Shown here: one piece after another, positions 8,327-18,509 of the stretch | How the letters are laid out: each line of letters starts with the position of its first letter | Position numbering within the stretch: the first letter of the stretch is position 1 | Assembly (NCBI GenBank): GCA_963726105.1 | Contig: CAVSBJ010000025.1 | Span: 19,560 to 83,559 of the forward strand | Length of the DNA: 64,000 bases | Direction: 5' to 3' | Origin: Roseiarcus sp963726105 | Lineage (GTDB): Bacteria > Pseudomonadota > Alphaproteobacteria > Rhizobiales > Beijerinckiaceae | Notes under the pieces: generated by a model | Told to the model about the DNA's origin: nothing | What the model saw: the letters and a program-made list of their open reading frames with translations, nothing else | Databases searched by the model: none | Program-made: the position numbers and the translations under genes

Positions 8327-8976
8327 GCCGGCCGCGTCGCCGCAATCCATTCGCGTGCCCGCGCATCCGGGTCGGAGTTGAGCGTGATGTCGGTCACGAC
8401 TGAGACAATGTCGGCGCCGGCCGCGAGGCACAGTTTCGCTCGCTCGACAGTCAACCCGCCGATCGCGACCAACGGAATCGCGCCGATGCGGCGCTTCCAC
8501 ACGCCGATCTTCTCGAGCCCCTGCGGCGCGAAGGCCATCGCCTTGAGCTTGGTCGGATAGATCGGCCCAAGCGCGACATAGTCGGGCGCGAAGGTGAGAG
8601 CCCGCACCAGCTCGACGTCGTCGTGGGTGCTGACGCCGAGCTTGATCCCCGCTTTGCGCACGCCGAGCACGTCCGCGTCGTTAAGATCGTCTTGGCCAAG
8701 ATGGAGCCAGGGCGCACCCTCATCGATTGCGACACGCCAGTAGTCGTTGACGACAAGGCTCGCGCCCGCAGGCTTGCAGGCAGCGAGCGCCAGCCGAGTC
8801 TCGCGCGCGACCGCCGCCTCGTCGCGATTCTTGATGCGAAGCTGAATCAACTTGGCGCCGACGCGGACCAGGCGGCCGACCCATTCGGCGCTATCGACGA
8901 TCGGATAGAAAGGGTCGAGGCCCGACTCCGGTCTCCTCTGAGAGGAGGTGGCGCTCCCCGAGGCCTCGTCGCTCAC
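8323..8976 (-). CDS. thiE: thiamine-phosphate synthase ThiE
   Basis: Joins HMP-PP with the thiazole phosphate to give thiamin phosphate. It is a TIM-barrel protein: FYPIVDSAEWVGRLVRVGAK, the phosphate-loop strand IQLRIKNRD, LVVNDYW (the ND pair of the pyrimidine site), HLGQDDLND, GVSTHDDVEL and LGPIYPT are all visible in family order. GTG 8976 overlaps the thiG stop as GTGA. The first 22 residues (SDEASGSATSSQRRPES) are unlike the family and contain a small inverted repeat in the DNA (CTCCTCTGAGAGGAG, near 8937-8951). The true functional start could be slightly downstream. Confidence 0.93.
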   Translation of the reverse strand: MSDEASGSATSSQRRPESGLDPFYPIVDSAEWVGRLVRVGAKLIQLRIKNRDEAAVARETRLALAACKPAGASLVVNDYWRVAIDEGAPWLHLGQDDLNDADVLGVRKAGIKLGVSTHDDVELVRALTFAPDYVALGPIYPTKLKAMAFAPQGLEKIGVWKRRIGAIPLVAIGGLTVERAKLCLAAGADIVSVVTDITLNSDPDARAREWIAATRPA

Positions 8977-9761
8977 GTGAGCACAGCGCGGCCGACTACA
9001 GGCGTCGAGGGCGCCGCCATGTCGCGCGATTCCATCGGGCCTGCAAGGAAGGCGGCGCGGCCCGCTTCGATCGCCTGGCCGAAAGCGCGCGCCATGGCGA
9101 CCGGATCGCCCGCCTTGGCGACCGCGGTGTTGAGCAGAACGCCGTCGTAGCCAAGCTCCATCGCCGCCGCCGCCTGCGACGGCAGGCCGAGGCCGGCGTC
9201 GACGATGAGGGGAATCTCGGGGAAATGCGCGCGCAGCGCCCTCAACCCGAAGACGTTGTTGAGCCCCTTGCCGGAGCCGATCGGCGCGCCCCACGGCATC
9301 AGCACCTTGCAGCCCGCCTCGATCAGTCGCTCGGCGACCACGAGATCTTCGGTCGTATAAGGAAAAATCTGGAAACCGTCGGCTGAAAGAATCCGCGCCG
9401 CCTCGACAAGGCCGAACGGGTCCGGCTGAAGTGTGTCAGCCTCGCCAATCACTTCGAGCTTGACCCAGGGCGTGCCGAACACTTCGCGCGCCATCTGAGC
9501 CGTCGTCACCGCCTCCTTCACGCTGTAGCAGCCGGCGGTGTTGGGCAAGACGCGCGCGCCAATGTCGCGGATCAGGCGCCAGAAATCCTGCCCCTCCTTG
9601 AGGCGCGCCAACTCCCGCCGCAGCGACACCGTAACGATCTCGGCCTCACTTGCGCGGGCCGCCTCCGCAAGGATCGCGGGCGAGGGATATTGCGACGTGC
9701 CGAGCATGAGTCGCGAGCGAAAGCTCTGGCCGTAGAGGGTGAGCACGGAGTTGGAGGTCAT
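8973..9761 (-). CDS. thiG: thiazole synthase ThiG
   Basis: Makes the thiazole phosphate carboxylate from deoxyxylulose phosphate, dehydroglycine (from ThiO in this operon) and sulfur carried on ThiS thiocarboxylate. At 262 residues it has the normal family length. The Schiff-base lysine lies in WVKLEVIGE, the N-terminus has RLMLGTSQYPSP, and the C-terminal phosphate-binding stretch PLIVDAGLGLPSQAAAAMEL and DGVLLNTAVAKA are typical. It starts 7 nt after thiS and its stop overlaps the thiE GTG. Confidence 0.96.
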   Translation of the reverse strand: MTSNSVLTLYGQSFRSRLMLGTSQYPSPAILAEAARASEAEIVTVSLRRELARLKEGQDFWRLIRDIGARVLPNTAGCYSVKEAVTTAQMAREVFGTPWVKLEVIGEADTLQPDPFGLVEAARILSADGFQIFPYTTEDLVVAERLIEAGCKVLMPWGAPIGSGKGLNNVFGLRALRAHFPEIPLIVDAGLGLPSQAAAAMELGYDGVLLNTAVAKAGDPVAMARAFGQAIEAGRAAFLAGPMESRDMAAPSTPVVGRAVLT

Positions 9762-9768
9762 GGGCCTC

Positions 9769-9966
9769 TCACCCTCCCTGCCTTGGCGCGAGAATTTCGA
9801 TTCGGTCGCCGTCCTTCACAAGCGTCGCCGCCCTCGCGCGCGCCGGGACGAACTCTCCATTGAGCGCGGTCGCAACCTTGGCCTCGGCGAGGTCCAGCAA
9901 TTGCAGAGCTTCCGCAAGCGTCACGGCTGGAACCTCCCGCGGTTCGCCGTTGACGACGAGCCTCAT
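9769..9966 (-). CDS. thiS: sulfur carrier protein ThiS
   Basis: A 65-residue ubiquitin-fold protein ending in Gly-Gly (LAPRQGG), the tail that is adenylated and thiocarboxylated to deliver sulfur to ThiG. The N-terminus MRLVVNGEPREVPA and the segment VATALNGEFVPARAR match the family. The ATG overlaps the thiO stop (ATGA). The adenylating enzyme ThiF is not in the window and must be encoded elsewhere or be replaced by another E1-like protein. Confidence 0.93.
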   Translation of the reverse strand: MRLVVNGEPREVPAVTLAEALQLLDLAEAKVATALNGEFVPARARAATLVKDGDRIEILAPRQGG

Positions 9967-10931
9967 ACGAGCGCTCCCGCCCGCTCGAACGCCAGTGTCG
10001 CCGCGCGCTCCGCGAAAGCCGGCGCGAGCAGAAAGCCATGCCGATAAAAGCCGTTGACGAAAATGCGATTCCCCCGCTCCTCGATGCGCGGCTCGTTATC
10101 GGGATAAGCGGGCCTGACGTCGGCGCTCATCTCGAGGATCTCAGCCTCCCCGAACGCCGGATGAAGCGCGTAAGCCGCGCTCAAGAGCTCGATCGCCGAG
10201 CGCACGCTGACCGCGCCCTTCTCCGCGCTCTCGATCATGGTCGCGCCGATCATGAACTCGTTGTTCGCGCGCGGGACGATGTAGAGCGGAATGCGAGCGT
10301 GCAGAAAGCGCACCGCGCGAGCGAGCGTCACCTCGCGCGAGCGGATGCGGATCATTTCGCCGCGCACGCCGCGCAATTCAGGAAGCGCGTTGCGAGCCGC
10401 CCAGCCTCGGCAATCGACGACGCGTTCCGCCTCGCCTCGTGTTTCGCCGTCCGCGCCAAAGCGGATTTCGCCGCCTTTCGCGCGCAAGCGCTCTATCAAG
10501 GCCGACAATGCGACGCGCGGATCGAGATGGCCTTCACCGGCGAAGAAAAGGCCTTTACGAAACCGCCCGGCAAGATCGGGCTCAAGCTCCGCGATGCGCT
10601 CCTCGTCGACGCGTGTATGCGAAGACGTGCGCGCCGCGAAACGGTCGATCTCGCTTGCGTCGCGCGGCGGCGCGACCACCAGAGTACCCTGCCGCGTCAC
10701 GTCGGGGACGCGTGCGTCCCACCAGTCGATCGCGCCTTGGCCCAGCTCAACCACGCTTTGAGGCGCGCTTTCACCCTCGCAGAACGGGGCCAGCATGCCG
10801 CCCGCGAGCCACGACGCATTGCCGCCGATCTCACGCGACCGCTCGAGAAGCGTGACCCTTGCGCCGCGCTCAGCGAAGGTCAGCGCGGTCGTCAGGCCAA
10901 CGACGCCAGCGCCGACGACGGTCGCGTGCAT
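9963..10931 (-). CDS. thiO: glycine oxidase ThiO
   Basis: A FAD-dependent amine oxidase that turns glycine into the imine (dehydroglycine) used by ThiG, the aerobic alternative to ThiH. The N-terminal dinucleotide fold VVGAGVVGLTTALTFAERG is at residues 5-23. The C-terminal FVNGFYRHGFLLAPAFAE carries the usual FAD-closing glycine/histidine segment. ATG 10931 lies 4 nt after the thiC stop. Use of ThiO rather than ThiH implies oxygen-dependent thiamin synthesis. Confidence 0.92.
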   Translation of the reverse strand: MHATVVGAGVVGLTTALTFAERGARVTLLERSREIGGNASWLAGGMLAPFCEGESAPQSVVELGQGAIDWWDARVPDVTRQGTLVVAPPRDASEIDRFAARTSSHTRVDEERIAELEPDLAGRFRKGLFFAGEGHLDPRVALSALIERLRAKGGEIRFGADGETRGEAERVVDCRGWAARNALPELRGVRGEMIRIRSREVTLARAVRFLHARIPLYIVPRANNEFMIGATMIESAEKGAVSVRSAIELLSAAYALHPAFGEAEILEMSADVRPAYPDNEPRIEERGNRIFVNGFYRHGFLLAPAFAERAATLAFERAGALV

Positions 10932-10935
10932 GGCA

Positions 10936-12756
<1,821 letters not shown>

Positions 12757-12822
12757 GGCCGTCTCCTCGCGTACAAATCCGACGGGAGAACGGGCGGGCC
12801 AATGAAGAAGCGCGGCCGCTAC

Positions 12823-12900
12823 GTCCCTTCGCCGGCATGACCCGGATCAGGTTCAAAGGGTTCGGCCTCTCGCCGTCTCAGCCCCAGCTTGGGACACCCC
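12823..12900 (-). promoter_or_regulatory. TPP riboswitch (thi-box) of the thiC operon
   Basis: On the minus strand the order is a P1/P2 start GGGGTGTCC, the conserved GGGGCTGAGAC (CUGAGA motif), then ACCCTTTGAACCTGATCC directly followed by GGGTCATGCCGGCGAAGGGA, which is an essentially perfect TPP aptamer core. It ends about 65 nt before the thiC ATG. No T-run terminator hairpin is visible between aptamer and gene, so control is more likely by hiding the thiC ribosome binding site than by transcription termination. Confidence 0.97.
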
Positions 12901-13016
12901 TCGAGCAAATCAAATGTGGTCCTGGCGGCGGGGGCTGTCAACTCTCGCGGGGCGGGACTTTATTAGCGGCGTTCGCGCTTCTGGTATCGTCTCGACCCCG
13001 AACCCGGCGCGCCGCC

Positions 13017-13592
13017 CTACCCGTTTGAGGGCATAACCGGGCGCCCGTTCGCGCGCTTGCGGGCGGCGAAGCGCGCGGCAAGGTGGGCGAGGCCGGGAAC
13101 GCGTCTCGACACGATGGCGGCCCGCATACGCCATTGCCGGAGCGCCGCGGCCGCGGCGTTTTTATAAGGGGCCACGATCTGATCGGCGTAGTGATGAAAG
13201 GCCATGACCTTCTCATACGCCCGGACGAACCACGGCATGGTCATCAGCCTGTGCTTCGTCAGATCAAAGATCGCCGGGATCAGCGCGACCGCGAGAAACT
13301 TGAGCACGATCCACGCGATCGCGCCGGAAACGACATAGCCCATCGCGATCGCGACGGTGGCCACGACCAAAAGCGGCTCGACGATCAAGAACGGCACGAG
13401 GAAAATCAGCAGGACCAAAGGCGCAGGCAGGCGGTCGACCAGCGCAGCGAAAGCCTGCTTGAACCTCGCCCACGGCACAAAGCTGGCGATCCATCGCCCG
13501 ACCGCGACCAGGCCGTCCCATACCCAGGCGACGACCAAAAACACCATCGCGAGCGCGAGCAGAGCTGTTCGTCTCACTCTAGGGCGCTTCAT
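13017..13592 (-). CDS. putative inner-membrane protein of unknown function
   Basis: From ATG 13592 (MKRPRVRRTALLALAMVFL) the protein has about 191 residues. There is an N-terminal hydrophobic helix near residues 10-28 and two or three more between residues 65 and 120 (LVLLIFLVPFLIVEPLLVV and GYVVSGAIAWIVLKFLAVA). A basic, probably cytoplasmic tail follows. The longer start at 13640 would add an unlikely polar leader. No family is recognised and no motif suggests an activity. It stands alone between the thi riboswitch region and pal. Confidence 0.6.
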   Translation of the reverse strand: MKRPRVRRTALLALAMVFLVVAWVWDGLVAVGRWIASFVPWARFKQAFAALVDRLPAPLVLLIFLVPFLIVEPLLVVATVAIAMGYVVSGAIAWIVLKFLAVALIPAIFDLTKHRLMTMPWFVRAYEKVMAFHHYADQIVAPYKNAAAAALRQWRMRAAIVSRRVPGLAHLAARFAARKRANGRPVMPSNG

Positions 13593-13832
13593 CCCAAAGA
13601 AATCCCTTGAATCCCCGCAATAACTCGGCTTCACGACCACGTGATGATGCCGGTCAAACGCGGCGAGCGCAAGGCATTGTGCGCCGCAATATGGCCATTA
13701 ATCCGCTGTTAACGCTGCCGGCGGGTTGCGAGGCGTGGCTCACTGCTCGGCAAGGAGCCGGTAAGCTTATCGAAACCTTGCGTTAACTCGTGGGGCGGCT
13801 AGTGCCCGAGTGGCATCGTCGGGAGTGGCAGG

Positions 13833-14333
13833 ATGTTCGCGAACATGACCCGGAGCTCGATCGCGCTGGCGGCTGCGCTCGCGCTTGGCCTGGCCTTGAG
13901 CGCCTGCGCGCACAACAATCCTGACAACCTCGCCGCAGGCGCTGGCTATGGCGTGTCCGGCCCGGGCAGCATGCAGGAATTCAACCAGACGGTCGGCGAC
14001 CGTGTCTTTTTCGACACCGACCAGACCGTTCTTTCGCCGACCGCCCAGGCGACGCTCGACAAGCAGGCGGCTTGGCTCAACCGGTACAATAAATATAGTT
14101 TCACCATCGAGGGCCACGCCGACGAGCGGGGCACGCGCGAATACAATTTCGCGCTGGGTTCGCAGCGCGCGCAAGCGGTCCACGATTATCTCGCCGCCAA
14201 GGGAATCTCCGGGTCTCGGATGAGGACGATCAGCTATGGCAAGGAGCGGCCGGTCGCGGTCTGCGATGACATCTCCTGCTGGTCTCAGAACCGTCGCGCT
14301 GTCACCGTGCTCAACGGAGCGGCCGGAAGTTGA
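13833..14333 (+). CDS. pal: peptidoglycan-associated lipoprotein Pal
   Basis: An outer-membrane lipoprotein of the Tol-Pal complex, which constricts and stabilises the envelope during division. The signal peptide ends in the lipobox LSAC, with the acylated Cys at residue 25. The C-terminal OmpA-like peptidoglycan-binding domain contains VFFDTDQTVLSPTAQATLD and TIEGHADERGTREYNFALG, with the Asp and Arg residues that bind diaminopimelate. ATG 13833 or 13845 could be the start; both give a good signal. It is followed by cpoB and tilS, but tolQRAB, normally just upstream, are not here. Confidence 0.95.
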   Translation: MFANMTRSSIALAAALALGLALSACAHNNPDNLAAGAGYGVSGPGSMQEFNQTVGDRVFFDTDQTVLSPTAQATLDKQAAWLNRYNKYSFTIEGHADERGTREYNFALGSQRAQAVHDYLAAKGISGSRMRTISYGKERPVAVCDDISCWSQNRRAVTVLNGAAGS

Positions 14334-14433
14334 GGACCGTGTTGTAGGCCGCGGCGCGCCAAAGCGCACTGCGACTTAAATTCGACAGGCGCCGAGCGTA
14401 TGGATCAGGCAAGAAGGCAATCAGGATCCTCCA

Positions 14434-15417
14434 GTGACCTCGTCGTTTCGCCCTAGCCTCGTCGCTGTGTTCGTCGCCTGCTTCACGCTCGCGGCGCCGG
14501 CGCAAGCACAGTTCGATATCTTCCACCGCCAGGCGCCGCCGCCCGCCGACATCCCCGGCGGCGCGCCAGGCGATCCGAACGACGCCGCCGGCCTCGTCGT
14601 CCGTGTCAACCGCCTTGAGGAAGAACTTCGCCAGGCCTACGGCCGAATCGAGGAGTTGCAGAACGCACAACGTCAGCTCGAGGCGCAGCTGCAGAAGTTC
14701 CGCCAGGACGTTGAATTCCGGTTCGGCGATCGCTCCGGCGGCGCGCCGCCGGAGCCGGACGTCGCCGAAGCGCCCTTGGCTCCCGACCAGCCCGCCGTCG
14801 CTCCAAGACCTCGGAGGTCGGACGCGTTCGACCCCAACGCGGATCCGAATGCGCCCGGAGCGCCCCGCCCGCTAGGAACGACGCCGCCGAGCGCGCCGCT
14901 CGTACGCGAATCTCCGGCGCCGCTGGCGCGCGAGCAAAGCGCCCCCGGCGCCCCTCTCGAACTCGGGAAAGCGCCGATCGCCCCGCCCTCCTCGTCCGGA
15001 CCGACGGTCGTCGGCTCGGGGGTTGCGATGCTCGATCAGCCGCGTGAGCAGTACAACGCCGCTCTCCAGGCCCTTCAGGCCGGCCAATACCCGGAGGCGG
15101 AGACCGGATTCAAGGCGTTTCTCGCCGCCAATCCAGCGCATCGCCTCAGTGCGGACGCGATCTTCTACATCGGCGAGACTTATCTTCAGCGCTCGCGCCC
15201 GCGCGAGGCGGCCGAGCAGTTTCTCAAGGTCACGACCGATTATTCCAAATCCTCGCGGGCGCCGGAAAGCATGGTGCGGCTCGGGCAGACGCTCGCCGAA
15301 CTCGGCAATTCCGAGCAGGCCTGCGCCACCCTGACCGAATTCGGCAAACGCTATCCTGCCGCGTCCGTTTCGGTGAAAAAACTGGCCGAGCATGAAAGCG
15401 CCAAGGATCATTGTTGA
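14434..15417 (+). CDS. cpoB: Tol-Pal system protein CpoB (YbgF)
   Basis: A periplasmic coordinator of Tol-Pal and peptidoglycan synthesis. It starts at GTG 14434 with a signal peptide cut near AQAQ, then a short coiled coil (about residues 55-90, VVRVNRLEEELRQAYGRIEE) that trimerises family members, a long Pro/Ala-rich linker, and C-terminal TPR units from about residue 200 (REQYNAALQALQAGQYPEAE, then ADAIFYIGETYLQ). The linker is longer than in enterobacteria, as is common in alphaproteobacteria. The end overlaps the tilS start by a few bases. Confidence 0.92.
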   Translation: MTSSFRPSLVAVFVACFTLAAPAQAQFDIFHRQAPPPADIPGGAPGDPNDAAGLVVRVNRLEEELRQAYGRIEELQNAQRQLEAQLQKFRQDVEFRFGDRSGGAPPEPDVAEAPLAPDQPAVAPRPRRSDAFDPNADPNAPGAPRPLGTTPPSAPLVRESPAPLAREQSAPGAPLELGKAPIAPPSSSGPTVVGSGVAMLDQPREQYNAALQALQAGQYPEAETGFKAFLAANPAHRLSADAIFYIGETYLQRSRPREAAEQFLKVTTDYSKSSRAPESMVRLGQTLAELGNSEQACATLTEFGKRYPAASVSVKKLAEHESAKDHC

Positions 15418-16424
15418 GCGCCCGGCGCTCGCACGCTCTGTCGTCGGCTGACATCGACGCGCTGTTCGCCCCGTTTGCACGCGCCAAGGCCCTTCTGATC
15501 GCGGTCTCCGGCGGGCCCGATTCGACGGCGCTGCTTCTGATGGCGGCCGAATGGGCGAAACGGCGCGGCAAGACCCGGATTGAGGCGGCGACGGTCGATC
15601 ACGGGCTTCGACCGGAAAGCGCCGACGAGGCCAAGTCCGTCGCCGCGCTTTGCGCCCGGCTGGGGGTCGGCCATCGCATTCTTCAATGGAAAGGCGTCAA
15701 GCCAACAAGCCGCCTGCAGGAGCGCGCGCGCGAGGCCCGCTACCGTTTGCTGATCGATCACGCAAAGGCGCTCGGCGCCGACGCGGTCATGACCGCTCAT
15801 CACGCAGACGATCAGGCCGAGACTGTGCTCTTTCGTCTCTTGCGCGGATCTGGCGTCGCGGGATTGCGCGGCATGGACCGCATGACCGAGCGCGACGGCA
15901 TGATGATCGCCCGCCCGCTCATGAGCTTCAAGAAGCGCGATCTTGTCGCCTTCGCCAACGCGCGCAGCGCGCCGTTCGTTGATGATCCCTCCAACGCTGA
16001 CCCGCGCTTCGCGCGCACCCGCCTGCGGGCGCTTCTCGCCCGCCTCGACGAGGAAGGCCTTAACGCCGAGGCGCTCGATCGGCTGGCGCGTCGCGCGCGC
16101 GAGACGGAGGAGGCGCTGGCGCATCTGACGGCTGAAATCGAGACGCAGGTCGGGTCCGAGGGCGCAATCGACGCGCGCGCGCTGTTCGGCGCGCCGATCG
16201 CGATTGCGCACCGAATTCTGGCGCGGCGCATCGCCGAGACGGGCGGGCGGGAGGCGAGCCGCATCGGGCTCGAGAAGATCGAAACGCTCGCGGCGGGTCT
16301 ACGCGAAGCGCTCAAAGAGCGGCGAGCGCACGGCGCAAATGTCGCGGGCGTGGTCATGAGGCTCACCGCCAAGGGCCGGCTCACTTTCGCGCCCGAGCCG
16401 CCAAGGGCGAGCCGCAACCGATAG
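15411..16424 (+). CDS. tilS: tRNA(Ile)-lysidine synthetase TilS
   Basis: Converts C34 of the CAU-anticodon isoleucine tRNA to lysidine so that it reads AUA. The ATP-pyrophosphatase loop AVSGGPDSTALLL is at residues 31-43, and VMTAHHADDQAETVLFRLLRG matches the tRNA/ATP-binding region of the family. There is no ATG at the start; TTG 15411 or TTG 15414, overlapping the cpoB stop, are the best candidates. The 337-residue length fits the short alphaproteobacterial form. ftsH, which commonly follows tilS, is absent here. Confidence 0.93.
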   Translation: MLSARRSHALSSADIDALFAPFARAKALLIAVSGGPDSTALLLMAAEWAKRRGKTRIEAATVDHGLRPESADEAKSVAALCARLGVGHRILQWKGVKPTSRLQERAREARYRLLIDHAKALGADAVMTAHHADDQAETVLFRLLRGSGVAGLRGMDRMTERDGMMIARPLMSFKKRDLVAFANARSAPFVDDPSNADPRFARTRLRALLARLDEEGLNAEALDRLARRARETEEALAHLTAEIETQVGSEGAIDARALFGAPIAIAHRILARRIAETGGREASRIGLEKIETLAAGLREALKERRAHGANVAGVVMRLTAKGRLTFAPEPPRASRNR

Positions 16425-16869
16425 GCGGGCTGGCTGCCGTCCTCGCGGCCGTCCTGGGCGCGACTCCGATGTTGAGCGAAATGACGGCGACCGAGCACGC
16501 GAACCTTCGCGCGCGCTATGGTCGCACCCGCCACCCTGACGACGTGAAGCGATTACCGAATTCGAAAAGGCGCTCGATCACCTCGATCGCGCCCCCAAGC
16601 TCGGGCTCGATTTCCGCACCCGCGTTGCCGATCGTTCCATTGTTGATCGCGCAACCGCCGCCGCGAAAAGCGCCTAGGAGGCGACGGCGGAGGCGAATCG
16701 GCCGAACTTGAATTGAGTCCCCCCTCTTTGCGGAAGATGGCGGGGATGGCGCGCCGCGACTTGGGTTGCCATATCTCAGCCATCGCGCGTCAGCAAAAAA
16801 TCAGCGAAATGCGGGACCGGCTTGATATGGGTCAAATCGAGATGCACATTATGGAGTAATCAACACCGG
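16425..16869. other. intergenic region downstream of tilS
   Basis: 445 bases with only low-complexity, Arg/Pro-rich short frames (for example 16469-16711). No RNA gene or known repeat is recognised. The last 100 bases before 16870 are more AT-rich and probably hold the flp pilin promoter. Confidence 0.5.
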
Positions 16870-17085
16870 ATGCGCAGTCTCGTTAAGACCGTTGCTTCCT
16901 GGTTTTCGGACGATTCCGAAGCGGGAGTTACGGCGATTGAATATGCGCTTGTGGCCGCGCTGATCGCGCTCAGCATCGTTGTTGGTGTAACGGCCACGGG
17001 ATCCAAACTTAAGGCAGTCTTCGCTGCCGTCTCAAGTACTATAAGCCCGTCGAGTCAACATGGCGGACATGGCGGCAACGACTAG
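16870..17085 (+). CDS. Flp/Fap-type prepilin
   Basis: A 71-residue class IVb prepilin. A short basic leader ends in a Gly and is followed by VTAIEYALVAALIAL: the Glu at position +5 after the cleavage Gly and the adjacent Tyr are the Flp hallmark, and the hydrophobic helix forms the pilus core. The tail SSQHGGHGGND is Gly/His-rich and unusual. ATG 16870 is used because the longer frame from 16822 only adds sequence that disrupts the leader. No prepilin peptidase, secretin or Tad ATPase is nearby, so this is a solitary pilin gene whose assembly system must lie elsewhere. Confidence 0.85.
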   Translation: MRSLVKTVASWFSDDSEAGVTAIEYALVAALIALSIVVGVTATGSKLKAVFAAVSSTISPSSQHGGHGGND

Positions 17086-17260
17086 CGGAATGTGGCTAGG
17101 CGCGACGCTCAACCGTCGAGCGGGGGAGGAAATCCGCTTCTTTCCCGTCCGCACGGGAATATTCTGCTGTAAGCATTGCGGACATACTGCCGGCACGAAA
17201 TGCGGCGGTTGAAGATCGCCGTCCGCTCTATCCCGCAAGTATTTGGTTTTCTGGAGGATT

Positions 17261-17337
17261 TGGTAGCGGGACCCAGACTTGAACTGGGGACCTACGGATT
17301 ATGATTCCGCCGCTCTAACCAGCTGAGCTATCCCGCC
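17261..17337 (-). tRNA. tRNA-Met (CAU), probably elongator
   Basis: The 77-nt cloverleaf includes an encoded CCA. The acceptor GGCGGGA pairs with TCCCGCT (with a G-U first pair), the D stem is GCTC/GAGC, the anticodon stem GCGGA/TCCGT holds loop ATCATAA with anticodon CAT, and the T arm is CCCAG-TTCAAGT-CTGGG. Overall it resembles alphaproteobacterial elongator tRNA-Met. It lacks the unpaired 1-72 end and three G-C pairs of the initiator. A CAU tRNA could also be tRNA-Ile2, the TilS substrate, but the acceptor and anticodon stems fit Met better. Confidence 0.88.
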
Positions 17338-17414
17338 GCAACGCGACGCCTGAAAAGCCCGGCGCCGGCGAGCCGCCCCTATAAGGAGGGGCCGACGAGC
17401 CTGTCAAGGCGCGT

Positions 17415-18509
17415 TCAGTTGTGGTTCGCCATCTCGGGGAAGACGCGCGTGACGTGACCCATCTTGCGGCCCGGTCGGATCTCGAGCTTGCCATAAAGAT
17501 GCAGAGCGAGATCCGGCTGAGCGAGAATGTCGCGCCAGTCCTCAGCGTCCTCGCCGATCAGATTGTGCATTTCGATCCGGCCACGACGCGTCGTCGCGCC
17601 GAGCGGCCAGCCGGCGATGGCGCGGATGTGCTGCTCGAACTGCGAGGTCTGCGCGCCCTCGAGCGTCCAATGGCCGGAATTATGGACCCGCGGTGCGATC
17701 TCATTGACCACGAGCGCTTCATGCCCGTGGTGATCCCGGGTGACGAACATTTCGACCGCCAGCACCCCGACATAGTCGAGCGCCCCAATCACGGAGGCCG
17801 CGATGCGCTTGGCCCCCGCCGCCGTCTCAGCGCTGACGCGTGCAGGCGCCCGCGTGCGAGCCAGGATGTGGTGCTCGTGCTCGTTCTCGCACAGGTCGAA
17901 AGCCACGATCTCGCCTTCGAGGCTGCGCGCCGCGATCACCGACACTTCCCGCTCAAAAGCGACGAAGCCTTCGAGGATCATCGGCGCCGAGCCCAGCGTG
18001 CGGTGAACCGCGGCGACGTTGGACCCTTCGCGGATCAAGGATTGGCCCTTGCCGTCATAACCGAGCCGCCGGGTCTTGAGGATCGAGGGACGCCCGAGTT
18101 CGGCGACCGCGCGCACCAAGGCGCCCGCATCCTCGACGCTGACAAAGGGCGCGACCTTGTGGCCGAGCTCGCGCAGGAACGTCTTCTCCGTGAGCCGGTC
18201 CTGAGTGAGCGCGAGAGCGCGAACGCCCGGACGGACGGCCACGCGCTCCGCGAGAAACTCGACCGTCGATGTCGGCACGTTCTCCCACTCGAAGGTGACG
18301 ACGTCGACGCTTTGAGCGAAGCGGGCGAGCGCCGCCTCGTCGTCGAAGGCGGCGATGGTCCGCGCCGCCGCCGCGTCATAAGCCGGCGCTGTCTCCTCGG
18401 GAGCGAAGATGTGAGTCCGCAACCCGATCTTGAGCGCCGCGATGGCGAGCATTCGCCCGAGCTGGCCCGCGCCGAGAATGCCGATCGTCGCGCCGGGGCT
18501 TAAAATCAT
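17415..18509 (-). CDS. purK: 5-(carboxyamino)imidazole ribonucleotide synthase PurK
   Basis: The ATP-grasp enzyme of purine synthesis that carboxylates AIR to N5-CAIR using bicarbonate and ATP. The N-terminus TIGILGAGQLGRMLAIAALK is the family signature, FEWENVPT and KTRRLGYDGKGQ (the ATP-grasp lysines) follow, and the C-terminal VVNEIAPRVHNSGHWT is diagnostic. The 364-residue length is normal. Its ATG overlaps the purE stop (ATGA), so the two sequential enzymes are coupled. Confidence 0.96.
   Translation of the reverse strand: MILSPGATIGILGAGQLGRMLAIAALKIGLRTHIFAPEETAPAYDAAAARTIAAFDDEAALARFAQSVDVVTFEWENVPTSTVEFLAERVAVRPGVRALALTQDRLTEKTFLRELGHKVAPFVSVEDAGALVRAVAELGRPSILKTRRLGYDGKGQSLIREGSNVAAVHRTLGSAPMILEGFVAFEREVSVIAARSLEGEIVAFDLCENEHEHHILARTRAPARVSAETAAGAKRIAASVIGALDYVGVLAVEMFVTRDHHGHEALVVNEIAPRVHNSGHWTLEGAQTSQFEQHIRAIAGWPLGATTRRGRIEMHNLIGEDAEDWRDILAQPDLALHLYGKLEIRPGRKMGHVTRVFPEMANHN

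Noticed and set aside
8931..8957. Small inverted repeat CTCCTCTGAGAGGAG in the thiE start region as a regulatory hairpin
   Set aside because: Short, inside coding sequence, with no T run; a chance palindrome or a repeat remnant cannot be excluded but there is no positive support.
16469..16711. 80-residue ORF between tilS and the pilin
   Set aside because: Arg/Pro-rich, low complexity, no ribosome binding site and no resemblance to a protein family.
17261..17337. CAU tRNA as the lysidine-modified tRNA-Ile2 linked to nearby tilS
   Set aside because: Acceptor and anticodon stems fit alphaproteobacterial elongator tRNA-Met; proximity to tilS is probably chance.
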